Translations under genes and position numbers: made by a program
DNA from: Glandiceps talaboti
Lineage: Eukaryota > Hemichordata > Enteropneusta > Spengelidae
DNA length: 64,000 nucleotides
Direction of reading: 5' to 3'
Assembly (NCBI RefSeq): GCF_964340395.1
Contig: NC_135551.1
Location: 25,103,003-25,167,002 of the forward strand
In this document: positions 40,345-53,360 of the stretch, piece by piece
Layout of the letters: each line of letters begins with the position of its first letter
How positions within the stretch are numbered: the stretch's first letter is position 1
Notes under the pieces: model-generated
Database searches by the model: none
What the model was told of the DNA's origin: nothing
Seen by the model: only the letters and a program-made list of their open reading frames with translations

Positions 40345-40744
40345 CCTCTGCACGACCTTCTAATCGCTAGTTCAGGGCGGGGCCCAAATCTTTTGAAGTG
40401 TCCGACATACTAGTGCAGAGTAGTACAGTCGTGTGAGAGGAGGCCGGTGAGGGCGAAACGTCACGACGTATCTTACAGTGTGAGAGGAGGCCGGTGAGGG
40501 CGAAACGTCACGACGTATCTTACAGTCTAATGGGCATCCTGTAGACTATAAACTTGTAGACAGTTGTATAATTTTGCATTTTAATCACAAAATGATAAAT
40601 TCTGGGTTCTTTATTTGCATATCATTTGCATATTATGTATGATGCTTCTTATGCTTGTTTATTTGATTTCCTGTATTGTTTGATGTTGGTGATTGCTATT
40701 GAAACGCTGTTGATCGGCTTACTGTGCAGTTTATCGTTTATGTA

Positions 40745-40819
40745 TACAATAGACACCGGTGGAAAGATAAACAACAAGGCGGAGCCGCGTTGTTTATCTT
40801 TCCACCGGTGTCTATTGTA
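40745..40819. repeat. Perfect 31-bp-arm hairpin
   Basis: Arms 'tacaatagacaccggtgg...' and their exact complement surround a 13-base GC-rich loop (aaggcggagccgc). No mismatch is visible in 31 pairs. No clear target duplication. Confidence 0.9.
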
Positions 40820-42214
40820 CTTATGCCCGACAAGTTCACAGGATGGCAGGATTAGTCCATCTCACCCTTGCTAGACTAGATTAAGATAAAGTACACACTG
40901 TCTCACCCCTTGCCAGGCTAGGTGATGATAATAACTGAGATAAAAGTGTACACATTCGGGTGAGGACACTCACAGCATGCAGTGTTCACGGCGAAGAAAT
41001 AAGCCATACAACATTCACAAGCCCTGATATGACTGAACAACGAGACGTGTCTAATATTATAGCGTAGCTCATCTGAAGATCTGTGTAAAATTCGTTTTTT
41101 AAATGTTTACCGTTTCTTTTGAATGGTAACAGTTGTGCCCTTCATCCTTAAACCCTTACTGTGCAGTCACTACTCCATTCATGATACAGTAGTATGACTT
41201 ATTTTTAATACTACTCGCCACAACTATTTTTCTCCAAGTAATTTTGGCAAATTATTTTGGTCCGGGTCGTACTCTTGCATTTCATTCTTGAGACCATGGA
41301 GGCTCCCCTTCTCTATACTTCCATGTGCAGGCATATGGTTTCTGACTTTGCCGGACTGGTTTTACTTGAACTACAAAGGTCAACCCAATTCACACCTTCT
41401 AAGTCCCCCTTTGTCTTACACTATCCAATACTGATAAGACTTCAGCGGCAACTCAGACAAGGAGGTGGTTATAACCCGCTACACAAACTTTAATATTAGC
41501 TCCGGTAGAGGACTGCTAATCCCGTACATGTCAAACAATGTGTCAACATTATGACAGATAAAGGGCATAATTAATGTTCAAACGGGGAAGTACTCACTCG
41601 CACTGCTGTTCCAATCATCAGTCTGTTCCATTTAAGACTATAACATTGAATTAGCCAACCAACTAGTTTCTTCTCAAACCACCTTTTCTACGAGGTACCG
41701 TACCGACTTGGATTGTGTTGAGTAGAACTCACAACGAAACATACGTATCTGGTTCAACGAACGCCAAGCTAACCACTTGGTTGATTTTATTACATGACCA
41801 AATCTCCGTCTCAGCCTCTCTCCCCGAGATGGGGTATGACGTATTCTTAAGTCTATGATAAAAGACACCATCCGAGATCTAATATCCAATCACCTTCCCT
41901 AGATTAGTAATACAAGTTCATATCTCAAAGACCATAAAATAGTCATGTCATAATAAAACTTGTTGACAGTTCAATCGTACAAACAATTCAGAAACACCCC
42001 ATGTGGAGATGTCAAAGACCTATGTTGTTACGCAACGGAATGTCACTTTATGTACAAAGTTTAAATGCTTTTGACTTCAATTTAGAGTTCATAATGAAAA
42101 TTTACCAAAATGTCCTGAATGGATATATTTTAGATCTGTGACTCGTAACACTATTCTTTCAAAAATGTACGCCAACCATGAATTATTTCAGTTACTATGA
42201 CATGAATACTCTGG
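40820..42214. other. Gene-free stretch
   Basis: No exon or repeat recognised. Frames at 41257-41493 and 41674-41889 resemble nothing I know. Confidence 0.4.
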
Positions 42215-42760
42215 TTGGTTTTTATCTTTTAAAGCACTAGTAAGTCCACACCTTGACTATGCTTCCCCAGTGTCTTCCCCACATATATACGAGTAGGGAT
42301 ATTGCATTTTTGGGAAAAGTGCAGCGTCGGTTCACCAGGATGATTCCGCAGCTTGGTGGCTTGAATTATGAGGACAGTTACGCATATTGAAACTGACAAC
42401 TTTAGAAACTAGATGAATTAGAGCTGATTTGCTTGAAGTGTATAAACCTTCCATTTACATATTCTCCTAGATCCAGTTGTATTTTTCAAAGTATCTACTT
42501 CGAGAACAAGGGGATATAGATTGAAATGATTTAAAGACAGATCCGGATTGGATATACCAAAATATATTTTCAGTCGACATGTTGTAAACATTTGGAACAG
42601 TTTACCAGAAAGGGTTATTGTTATTACTACACCAGTTAAATCATTGTAATTACTTAGTAATTCTTTTAATCCAGATTGGATATACGTAAATATTTTTCCA
42701 GTCAATATGTCGTAGACATTTGGAACAGTTTACCAGAAAGGGTTATTGTGACTATATCAA
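42215..42760 (+). pseudogene. Degenerate LINE reverse-transcriptase fragment
   Basis: Frames read 'FKALVSPHLDYASPV', then an out-of-frame 'KVQRRFTRMIPQL', then 'RILKLTTLETR' and 'IRADLLEVYK'. They continue to 'STRSRGYRLK' and 'VVNIWNSLPERVIV'. This is the order seen after the catalytic core of CR1-like LINEs. A block around 42583-42630 is repeated at 42710-42750 ('acatttggaacagtttacca'), an internal duplication. Several stops and frameshifts make it dead. Confidence 0.78.
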
Positions 42761-44317
42761 TTAATCATTTTATAGTGTGTATTGATAACACCTCAGAACA
42801 GTAAGGGGTCTATAAAAGCATCAATGGCTTCCTTCCCCATGTACATTCATGGGTACATGCATCGTAAAAAAATAAAGGCATTCATTTATTGCATAGAACG
42901 ACCCTTGCCAAATGATATGTCCTTTTGACCAATTTCGGCGTATTGGTGTGGCTTGTTATCAAGTGTACATACACACATTAAAAATATTCCTTTTCAGATC
43001 TGGCATCTGGTTTTAATACGTATCTACACATGTAGTATTGAATCCTGGACAGGTACATTCTACACAGGATATAGAGTCCAAGTTTAGGTCTACACAAAAT
43101 GTGAAATTTTACCTCTCAAATTAGCATACAAGTTACATAAATTGGACCTCTTGCAAATATTAGATAGAAAAGAAACATCACTCAGTAAAACACCTTTAGA
43201 AACCTTCAGAATGTTATACCCCCACTTTTGACCAATTGAGATACTTTCTAGAGCAATGGAAAAAGTCAATATGGCAGCTACTTTAGAACGTTTTTGTTAT
43301 TTGTTCTGTATGCAGTTCTCCCTCTACGTTCTGTAGAAATATCATATTAAAAAGTAAATGAATCGTTGCTAAAGGCATTTCATGAGTGCTTATTAATTTC
43401 CCACTTTGCAATGGTGTCAAAATGAGATAGGCTTAGTCATCAAGTTGGCATGTGACTACTTATTCCCAGCAATGAAGGTTATTTGTGTATGAGACGTTTA
43501 CGTTGAGGATTTGAATGTCAGATTTTCTTTGAGTACTAAAACACGTGGAATGATAGCTAACAATGCAATAAAATTTGATTTAAGATACTATTTTCTGGTG
43601 GGTTGGGGTTGGGTGGTACATTAGAATCTGTCTCTGCTGTTACTTTCAACCTTTATTCATGACTGACCAAGAGGAAGTTCGTTGCGTAATCGAATGTAAG
43701 AGTGCCTTCACGCTGAATAACTAAACTAAATATGCATATATTCATATTGTTCCTTTGGAATATTATAAAAGATATTCTTCAGATACTGAATTTATCATCT
43801 TTATTTTATACTACATTGTCCTTGATCTTGTTTTATTTTAGAATTTCGATGAAATAACGTAATCAAATGTAACAGCGGAGAACACGTCTATTCATGTTGT
43901 TCCTTTGAATTGACATGTAACGCCACCCAAATAGCTATACTAGTAGAAACGTAGACAATGCATACGACATAATGGCGCGAGTAGTTTTGAATAAAAATAA
44001 TTGGGTCTATTCACTCGAAATCCTCGAATACATAACTTTGTATAGTAACCATTCAATTGATGCTATGCTATTGATCAACAATATGTTTATATCAGATGTA
44101 AACTGAATGCCTTCAATAAAGGCAAAACTTTAGATTGCTGTTCCTTCACGCCTTGTCGAAAGAAAAATTCTGCGCTACCAGACATGATATTGCATATCCA
44201 TTAGTTACTACATCAATAAATAAAACGTAGCTTTGGAACTCATTTTTCATATCCTCTTCTGTAAAAGTTGAGTCTTCTGTATTTTCAACCCACTGTAACT
44301 TCACTAGAGTTTAGTTC
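42761..44317. other. Gene-free stretch
   Basis: AT-rich, no exon, RNA gene or clear repeat seen. Confidence 0.4.
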
Positions 44318-44570
44318 ACTATACGAAATGTCATATTTGACCATGTCTTTCCACCGGGGTAAATCTTTAGCAGAGGATGTGTAAATGTGTTGAGTATGAG
44401 ACGAAGTGACACCTTTGACTTAATTCACCCCCGGTGACCTCTCCCCTGAGGCTGTGAAGTCAAAAGTATCACTTTGTCTCGTACTACCCCTTGACAGAGA
44501 TGGTAGTTAGGTGGGTCACAGGTAGGGTAAATGTTGGGTAAAGGTGGGTAAATTTGACTTTTCGTATAGT
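44318..44570. repeat. Short inverted-repeat element (MITE-like)
   Basis: The left end 'actatacgaaatgtcatatt' mirrors the right end (complement 'actatacgaaaagtcaaatt') over about 25 bases with few mismatches. The interior holds diverged inverted halves. The target duplication is unclear. Confidence 0.55.
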
Positions 44571-45166
44571 TAACCTCAACCGAATCTCTTCTTTCGTGCC
44601 AGTAAAATCAATTTAATACTAGGCAATAATTTTGAAAAAAATATTAATCAGGTCTACCACTCAAGTAGTTGTTTTGTCAACTATTTTTGTCCTTGTTACT
44701 ACGTCTACTCAAATAAAACCTCCTAAGAGTACCCATTCATTCTCATTCAGGCTACCAGCCTACCATCCACAGACACCACCACGATCTAGGTTTGTGTAAT
44801 CTGTTCACCCTATGAGATTCACCAAGTTTTATTACAAAAGGGCGATGGATATATTCACTTGTTTCAAAGATGGTAAATGTAATTTGGTAGTTAAATTTCA
44901 GTAATTGTACGTGTATTAATGTCGCACAGCTTGGTGTAGTTTTAGTGGAAATTCGACGAGTCAATTTGAAAGTAAAATGTGACCCTCTCTATATCCCATA
45001 TCCCATTTTCTAAAATTTTACCCACCACTGGGAACCGATTTTTAAAAAGTGACAAGCGCCCATCCGCCCATGTAATTACTGAAGGTTCCCCTAAAGTGTT
45101 TGTGAATTCAACTAAAAGAAGTACGCATTACTGAGAAGAATATTAAACTTATCAAATTTACCGTCC

Positions 45167-45368
<202 letters not shown>

Positions 45369-45560
45369 AATGGATGGTGGTCGTAGAACGTATAGGGACT
45401 AGACTAAAAATCTTGTTATTTCTCAAACCCCTATATCACACTAGTTCGCTCTGGGCTGGTTTGCAAGTAAACTATTCATTATTATTTTGTTTTTAATTAA
45501 TTAAGCCGACCTAAGACCAGAGTCGACTTTGCGTAGTGCGAACCCTTATCAAAGTCAGGT

Positions 45561-45983
45561 TCAATCCTTGGTAAGACTCACGAGAAGTCTTCTTTCCTCA
45601 GTGAAGCCAAGTCTAGCATGTTGAACGTACACATTGTCAAGAACCAAGAGATCTCTCTTCTGCAATTGAAATCCAACAGCTGCATTCCACATGACATTTC
45701 GAACATGCTGTAAAGTTTCTTCCTCTATGTCACTACCATCACCATAGTAACAGTGAGAAGGATATTGGTCATCGGGGATGTTGAGATGTACAAAATGCGG
45801 TGATACTTTGAAGTACGATGCATGATTTAAATGTAGCTGATTAAACCACAATTCTTCACCTGTAGGAGTGATGACAATAGATGCATATAGTGAACTAAAC
45901 TAGTATATGGTTATCAATCAATCAACCAACCAACCAACCAACCGACCAACCAAACAAACAATCACACCCACTCACCCACCCAC

Positions 45984-46065
<82 letters not shown>

Positions 46066-49000
46066 CACGGGTGATTTCCAACGGAGATCATTGTGGGGGT
46101 AGTGTTTGTTGTTCGTTGGTTTGTTGTTGTTGTTTACTCATGTATGTATGTACTCATTTGTCGGTTAAATTGTTTTTTTTTGTTTATTTATTTATTTGTT
46201 TCTTTGTTTCTGTTTGTTTCTTTGTTTGTTTGTTTGTTTGTTTGTTTGTTTGTTTAATTACTTACTTACTTATTTGTATATTTGTTTGTTTGCTTGCTTA
46301 CTTGTTTGTTTGTTTATTTGTAAACAAAACTAACTGAGCCTGAGCTCCCTGTGATTAGAGTGGCATTGATTTGGTTCTTCTGAAATACTCAGATGACTTC
46401 TGTCGTTTAGATTTCAAAATCCGTTCAAGAGATTTCGAAAAGGACCATACACAAGCGGAGTTGCTAAAATACAAACTCCACGATCACATCTGTTGTAAAA
46501 AGTATTCATTGCAGACTTGAATGCCGTGTATATGTATTGTTGTATTGTCATGTGTGTTGGCAATTTTTCGCCCAAAATTCACCATATAATCTATACACTG
46601 AAAGTTTATGTTTAGGGCCAGACAGACTATTTATATTTCCGGCTACCCCAATAGCATTATTTTCCGAGAGCATAGAGGAAGCATTTTGTTCCTACTAGAC
46701 GCAAGGCAATGTTTTTTGGAAATAAATGTCTTAAATTTGGCCATTGTCCTTACATCGCACCACTGTGTGGAGGGAAAGAATGGGACATTCCATTACCAAT
46801 AAATTAAATCTCGTGATCTTCTTTCATTACACATGATGACTAGATGAATGCATTTTCTTAATTGTCATTCATTATTGTTACATACATTATGCAGATCACA
46901 AAAGCTCATGAGTCAGTATATGTGAGTGTCGTTTTAGTTTTCTCTCTGCTCGGCTGGTGTGTGGATGTGGCGTCGTCCCTGGCCTCAACTTTTCCAGTAG
47001 AATATTATCCCAAGACCCTGTTCTAAGGTAAATCTGTGAATCTAGTTGTGTTTGTTACAGTCGATTAAGGCCTTCGTTCTGCTTTGAGTTAATTTGGCTG
47101 AAATACAGCCACGGTTTTGTTGAGCAGTTGAAAGTTTTGTACTTGTACCACATCTTCGTTCTACGCCGAAGAATAGCGTGATTGAGCTTGGAGTTCATAC
47201 ATAACAGTAAACCTAGGTATTTCGCTGCTAAATTTCTGCGATTTTACAGTCTTCAGCTAGTTCTTAAAGACTATTTCTTTTACGAATTACCACACTGGTA
47301 CACCGTGTTCATGTAAAATAGGGTGTTTTAGGGAGCTTTGTACGAGCTTGCAGTAATGATAGGAGGAGGACCGGGGTATTAGGGGGATCACTTTTTACAA
47401 GTCTGTCCCGAGGGTCATATTTTAGACCATGGAAATCAGGGAGGAGGGTCACATTATACTATGACACTTTTTTATTATCTAACTTTTCATTTTGTTGTCA
47501 TTTTGTGGCATGATCCCACCCACTGCCACCACTTCCAAATCCTACTGCTACCACACCCGGTACTGTAAAGTAATGTCAAAACATATCAGTGAAATGTACT
47601 GAATTAACTTTAGTTATGGTTTAAAGAGAGGAGTGGGTCTCAAAGTAGTAAAAGGCGGAGCAGCGTGGCAAGATATTTGGCATAATGTTGTGGAGTGGAG
47701 TTGAAGTTGTCAGTTGTGTGCTCTTCTAGTCTTTCGCTCATCTGGCCTTCAGCTTAGCCACACCCAAAAACAGGCACTGATTTAATACAAACCCACTGTG
47801 TTGGTAATAGTGGGAAAAAAACAAAATGCCTTTAAAGATCCTGACTACTAATCTTGAGCTCACAGGGAGGCGGTATTAAAAATGCGTTTCATTCAAATAT
47901 TTGACTACGGGGGTGTGGCGTCATATTTGAGAGATAATGATTCGATTCAAAGGAAATTGAGGGAGGGTCACATTTTAGCACAACGGACTAGGGGAAGGGT
48001 CACATTTTATGCCACAGACCTGAGGTTGATTTCCCTCCCCTTGTATATTTACTGAAGGCTCTCTTAGTCAATACTTGTATTTGCATTTTTGTTTTCCAAT
48101 GACAAAAGTGAAAAATAAGTCTCAAGCGAAAATGTCCAGGTTTACTGTATTTCCAGAGCTAAAAGCAACTAATTCGTTGTGACATACTGAATATATGCAT
48201 TTATCTATTTAATTTGGTGGTGAGGAGTATGAAGTTAGTCTCAGATTCAGAATCAGATTCACACTGGAAGACAATATGAGGCTAGTCTTATATTAATCCT
48301 CAGATCCAGTCCCATATATGGAAAATCGCGATGAGTGCAAACAAAAGCAAATGGTGAATGCCAAAGCTGCAGGAAATGTCCCATCTTCACATCCAATTGC
48401 AGGGCATGGGGCATGTCACCAAGCAAGTGAAAGCGGCTAGATGCTTTATTTACCTCTATATTCATCGTTTTGTGTCGTTTTTAATTGTTTTGTTCCGAGT
48501 GATCGCCGTTGGAAGATTAGGAGGCAATCACTCGGAACAAAACAAACGACACAAAACTATGGAAACAGAGGTAAATAAAGCATCTAGCAACTTTCAACAC
48601 ATCAGAGTTTAATAATCAGATTGGTCACCAAGATATTTGTGAGAGGTCAAAGTTCAGCTGATGGTATGTTTCTTGGTTGGCTCTGTTCTAATGAAGTGTG
48701 TCTGTGACAAGTATTGCAGCTGTTTAAAAGATTTTAATCTTATTAAAAATTTTGTAGAAGTAATATTTTATACGGTGGGTGAGAGGTACTAGGTGGGACA
48801 TTTCCTGCATTGAGTGTCATCAATTTTTTCCGTATATGAGGCTGAATCCGAGGCTCAATATGAGACTAGCCTCACTATGAATCCGCTGATTCTGAATCTG
48901 AGACTAACTTTGTAGACGTTTTGTGCTGGTAATTGCCGTCAGAGCCAGCAAACAAAACATATGCGGGCTCCGTGTGATAGTAAAGTTTTTCTATCAATGA

Positions 49001-52000
49001 TGAAAAATCCAAAACAAGTAACAATTTCTCATCTTATACTACCACGTTACTAACTTTTAAATTCAATATTTGATTTTTTTTTTCAGAAACATCGTGTAGT
49101 GTATCTAGATCGCCCTGTCAGTGATCGCTGCTCAGTAATTGCTTTTGGTCAACCTGATAATGATGCTGTTATTAAATGTGTTGACGGGAGTACCAAGTAC
49201 GAACCCATGACCTACCAAGAATATTTAAAGGAACGGATCTCATGCAAAGTGTATATATAGTAGGATTAAGGTTATATTTATTGTTGACTTTAATCACTTT
49301 TATATGCATGTTTGATAACATTACATTTTTAAATTGTTACATCAACGGTTTGGGTTATTTACATGTAGGCTAGTGTATTTATTTCCGATGTTAATTATTA
49401 CATTTATGTTTGATTTTGAGTTCATGTGGAGTCAGGATGGGCGAATGGTTAGAGTGGCCGGCTTGGAATCTGCAGGTTGCAGGCTCGAGCCCCGTCGCTG
49501 CCGTTTGTTTCTGAATATGTCATTGGGAAAGATTTGAACCGCGATTGTGTCTGTTTGGGGACCTGGTAGGATAGACGGTAGGATAGACTAGAACATACAG
49601 TTGCATTTCTGATTTACAACTATTTTAATCTAATGTGTATTTACTTTTCTTTTACGAGTATTGAATGAATGATTTTAAGACGGACATTTAGACTTTTCTC
49701 ATGTTTCACGACTTATGCTGTCGTCTTTTAGGATTTTTTTTAGTGTTCGTGACATTTTGTTTTCTTGAGATTTTTTTTTCATATATATTTACAGGACTGA
49801 TCACTACTGTCAATTACTGTATTCCATAATCAATATTTATATTAGACTACATCAAGTGCTATGTTTACTTGTGTGTTTATTCAAGATATATATCAACGTT
49901 GCTAAGCTATTTTGATCACTTCCTTGATTTCATAATTGGTTTACATTGTAATTTATTCTATGTATACATACATTTATCTCATATATATTTATATACTCTG
50001 TATTTAACATTCCTTGAGACTATTTTACCTGATTACCAATTACATAATGTATCTATGCAACTGTGTTACTTAGTTATTATATAAAGAAAAACGCAAAAAC
50101 AAATTTACAAGAAAGTTTTGGCTGTGCCATTCGTCATGTTTCTCCAGTTCTCAAGTCGCGGGTCGCTCCTTTAGGAAAACGGGGGGGGGGGGTGGTGTTA
50201 CGATCCAAAATATCGTATTTCGGAATTATGGGAATAAATTCTACTTTTCGGCATTGTAGGCCATAGGTCAGAAATAGACTGGCGATGACGAATCTGGGCA
50301 AACATGATGTAACTGAAATTCACATGATTGGTTAGAGAAAAGTACATAATAACTTTTATGATGCCATGATCTTATGGTGTGATTTGCTATTTATAGTTGT
50401 TGTGTAAATTCCATTGTATTCGAAGTATACTTAAGATGAGAATTAAACATCCAGAATCAGACGAGACGAGACGAGCACCCGTGTAGGTGATTCTGGCAAG
50501 CCGAAATCTCTTCTCAGTCGTGACTAATTCCCGACTTGGACCTGAACGATCCCGTACGAGAGTACGAGAGTGTGAGTGCTAGAGTGTAACGTCAGAACTA
50601 TCCATACTTATACTGTTCAACTCTACGACTCGCATCATTATTACATTTATGGTTGATGCTAATACATTTATGGTTGATATGATTACATTTACTGTTGATT
50701 TTTTATCAGTTACCAATGTTCAATGTTTTACCCGAAACCATGCGCAGGATGTATCTGCGCAATGTCACGGTTTCCTTATGGGAGTAAAATGGCGGAGCGG
50801 GATGGAGACGTGTTGCAAATAGCCAGAGTGAGTCTGTATTGTAAAATATTAAAGCGTGGTGGCCTATTAGTCTGTAAGGTACGCCGTGACGGTGCGCCCT
50901 CAAACATCGGCCAACCCCTGTGAGAGGAGGCCGGTGAGGGCGAAACGTCACGACGTATCTTACAGTTCAGTGGCCTATTGTTTAAGAATAAATTCTTATC
51001 ATTCTCATTGTGAACGAAGTATCTTCATTTTCATACAAACAATATCTTCAATGTGTAAAAAATGATGACGGCATTTTTTTTTGAATGTTCGTAAATACAT
51101 AATAACGCCATTTTTACCTTCCGTAAAATGGAAGGTCATATTTCAGGGTTGGATGGGGTAGGATGGGTTCGCATGCATGGTGCACTGAGCTAGGCTACAT
51201 AAGTAGAAACATTTGTATTACCCTGAGCAATTCTTGTCATGGCTAGAAGGGATATTGATACAACAAGTGAAAGTTATTCAAAAAAGTATCGCAAGATATA
51301 TCAATCAGATATATGACCGATCACATAGCTCGACACACATACGCACATACGCACGCGCACTGACATATCTGAAAAGGGTTTTCAAGGTTCTAAGATTTTA
51401 CACATAACTGATTACCTGTCTTTGGATTGGTGGTAAAAGCCGATAAGTGATACCGGTATGTTAGGGCGCCATCTTTATGCCAATGGTAGGTCATACCTTG
51501 CTCTTCAAGACATCGTTCAACATCTGACTTGTCCTCAGTAAAGAAGGCCTGATAGTGGGAAGAATATTTACATGATCATTTGTGTAAGTATTTTCTATTA
51601 TGGGACTAGGAATTCAGTATTTTAGAATTCGCAAACTTTTATTTGAGTATATTTTCCATCCATAATGCACTTTTTAATTTCAAATTGGGGGAAACTGAGA
51701 TTGAAAAAACTATTATACATGCTGGTTGCCTTTATCACTCGTATTGTTCGTATTTGGAGACTATGAATACACAAAAGAATGACTAGCAGAGTAACTTGGA
51801 CCCTCCCCCTAGTTCCTCTCATCTCCCTAGAAAAGTATTTTACATATTAATGCACTTATTGATTACCATGGTATCCTATCTTAACCTTATGTACGCAGGT
51901 GTAGTCACTGTGGAACACACAATAAATTGGAACACACTTCACTTGCACGAGCCACCTAGATCATGTCTACTGGCTCTATCATTCCGCTACACTCGATTGT

Positions 52001-53296
52001 TATTTATCACAGTGAGTATAGCGGAGTCACACATTGGTCACAAACCCCCTTTATCACATAGAGCGGGCCGAGGAGGGCGGAACGACACGTCGACGTCAGA
52101 CATTCGAGAATTTGGCCCCGTTAAATCTCATTATTATCCATCGGGTAAGGCCACTACTGCTGGTGGTAGGCAGTTGATTCGAAGCTTTATCCGATCCCAC
52201 AGGGACATTATAATCATGATAATAGATTATATCACAGGCGAATCCTAGGCCTGCTAAGAACTATAAATGTATCCTTTCCGTAAAAGTAGGGGAAATATTA
52301 TTCAAAACGTTGTTATATAATTTATCCTGTAGACAATATTACGCCCATCCCCCCTATGCTTTCTCTTATGCAAGTCACTATATTATAGCCTAGCTAAGCG
52401 CATATAGTACTAGGCTAGCATGAAGTTAAAACATTATTGTCGATTAGCTGAATTGCCTGACTCCGGGTTATACGTGCAGCATCTCGTTAGAATCAAATGA
52501 ACAGTGTTCAAGCAAACTACTATATATTGTCTTTCTGTCTATTGAAATTATGTTTATTTTGCATACTGGAAACAATATATAATAAAAATGTAGTTTGCTT
52601 GAACACTGTTCATTGCCTCGGTAAAAATGTGTATACGTACTTCGTCTTCGGAAAGTTAAAGTTATGTAACAAAACAACAAAAAACATGTACCCCTTGCCA
52701 GCTACATATGTTTCCGGGTTGATGTGACGGTAGATGACGTTGATACTGGATACCAACTTTGCGTAACTTCTGGACAAGGTTTGGGTCGAGTCCCGGTAAA
52801 ATGTCCCTATTACGACAGAGAACACTTTCCCCTCCATGGCCAGGTTTGGCAGGTATGTCACAATAAAAGAATATCTGGGGGAAAAAAAGACAATACGTGT
52901 CGTATGATCATTGGTTAGCCCACATACTTGTCTTGGTGATACTAGTCCTGCTTACATGACGGTGCACGAGTATGTATTACTGACTTGACTGGGAGAGGGA
53001 CAATTGTCAGAATCGATTCCCGAATTCCTCCGTATGCAAGCAGGACTATGGTGATACTATCTCAAGAAGCTGTCTACGCAAAACCCAATGCTTTTGTATT
53101 TGACGGCATGTAGAAAGCTGTACTGAAGTCGGTATTACCACTCTTCTAAATCTAAGCCGGAAGGGGCACAAGCTGAGTTTACACGGGTTTGGGCGCAGTT
53201 TAGGCAGCATATTTATTAACAGTACTCGCAGTATTTTGCTTACAGGAGCGCACTTAGCCACCACACACACGCACGCACGCACGCACGCCCACGCGC

Positions 53297-53360
<64 letters not shown>

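Larger units (their letters stand above)
38901..40529. mobile_element. TIR DNA transposon with 9-bp target duplication (Mutator-like), carrying a RecQ fragment
   Basis: The left end TAGTCTGTAAGGTACGCCG and the right end (complement TAGACTGTAAGATACGTCG) are inverted. Exact 9-bp direct repeats ATGGGCATC flank the element at 38892-38900 and 40530-40538. The right terminus is present twice (about 40432-40479 and 40480-40527). Inside are a helicase fragment (39220-39534) and a second, nested foldback element (39958-40344). No transposase is visible, so it is non-autonomous. Nine-base target duplications are typical of the Mutator superfamily; that assignment is inferred. Confidence 0.85.

Noticed and set aside
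46071-46337. Membrane-protein-like frame rich in F, V, C and L
   Set aside because: Product of a TTTG low-complexity tract.
49428-49500. Functional tRNA gene
   Set aside because: It has box-like promoters but no convincing acceptor stem or anticodon arm, and a second copy continues into a SINE body.
51796-52248. 150-residue plus-strand frame
   Set aside because: No domain, no splice context, and it lies in intron 2 of the dioxygenase gene. It contains a GC-rich patch vaguely like the TAG-family transposon interior, but no termini were found.
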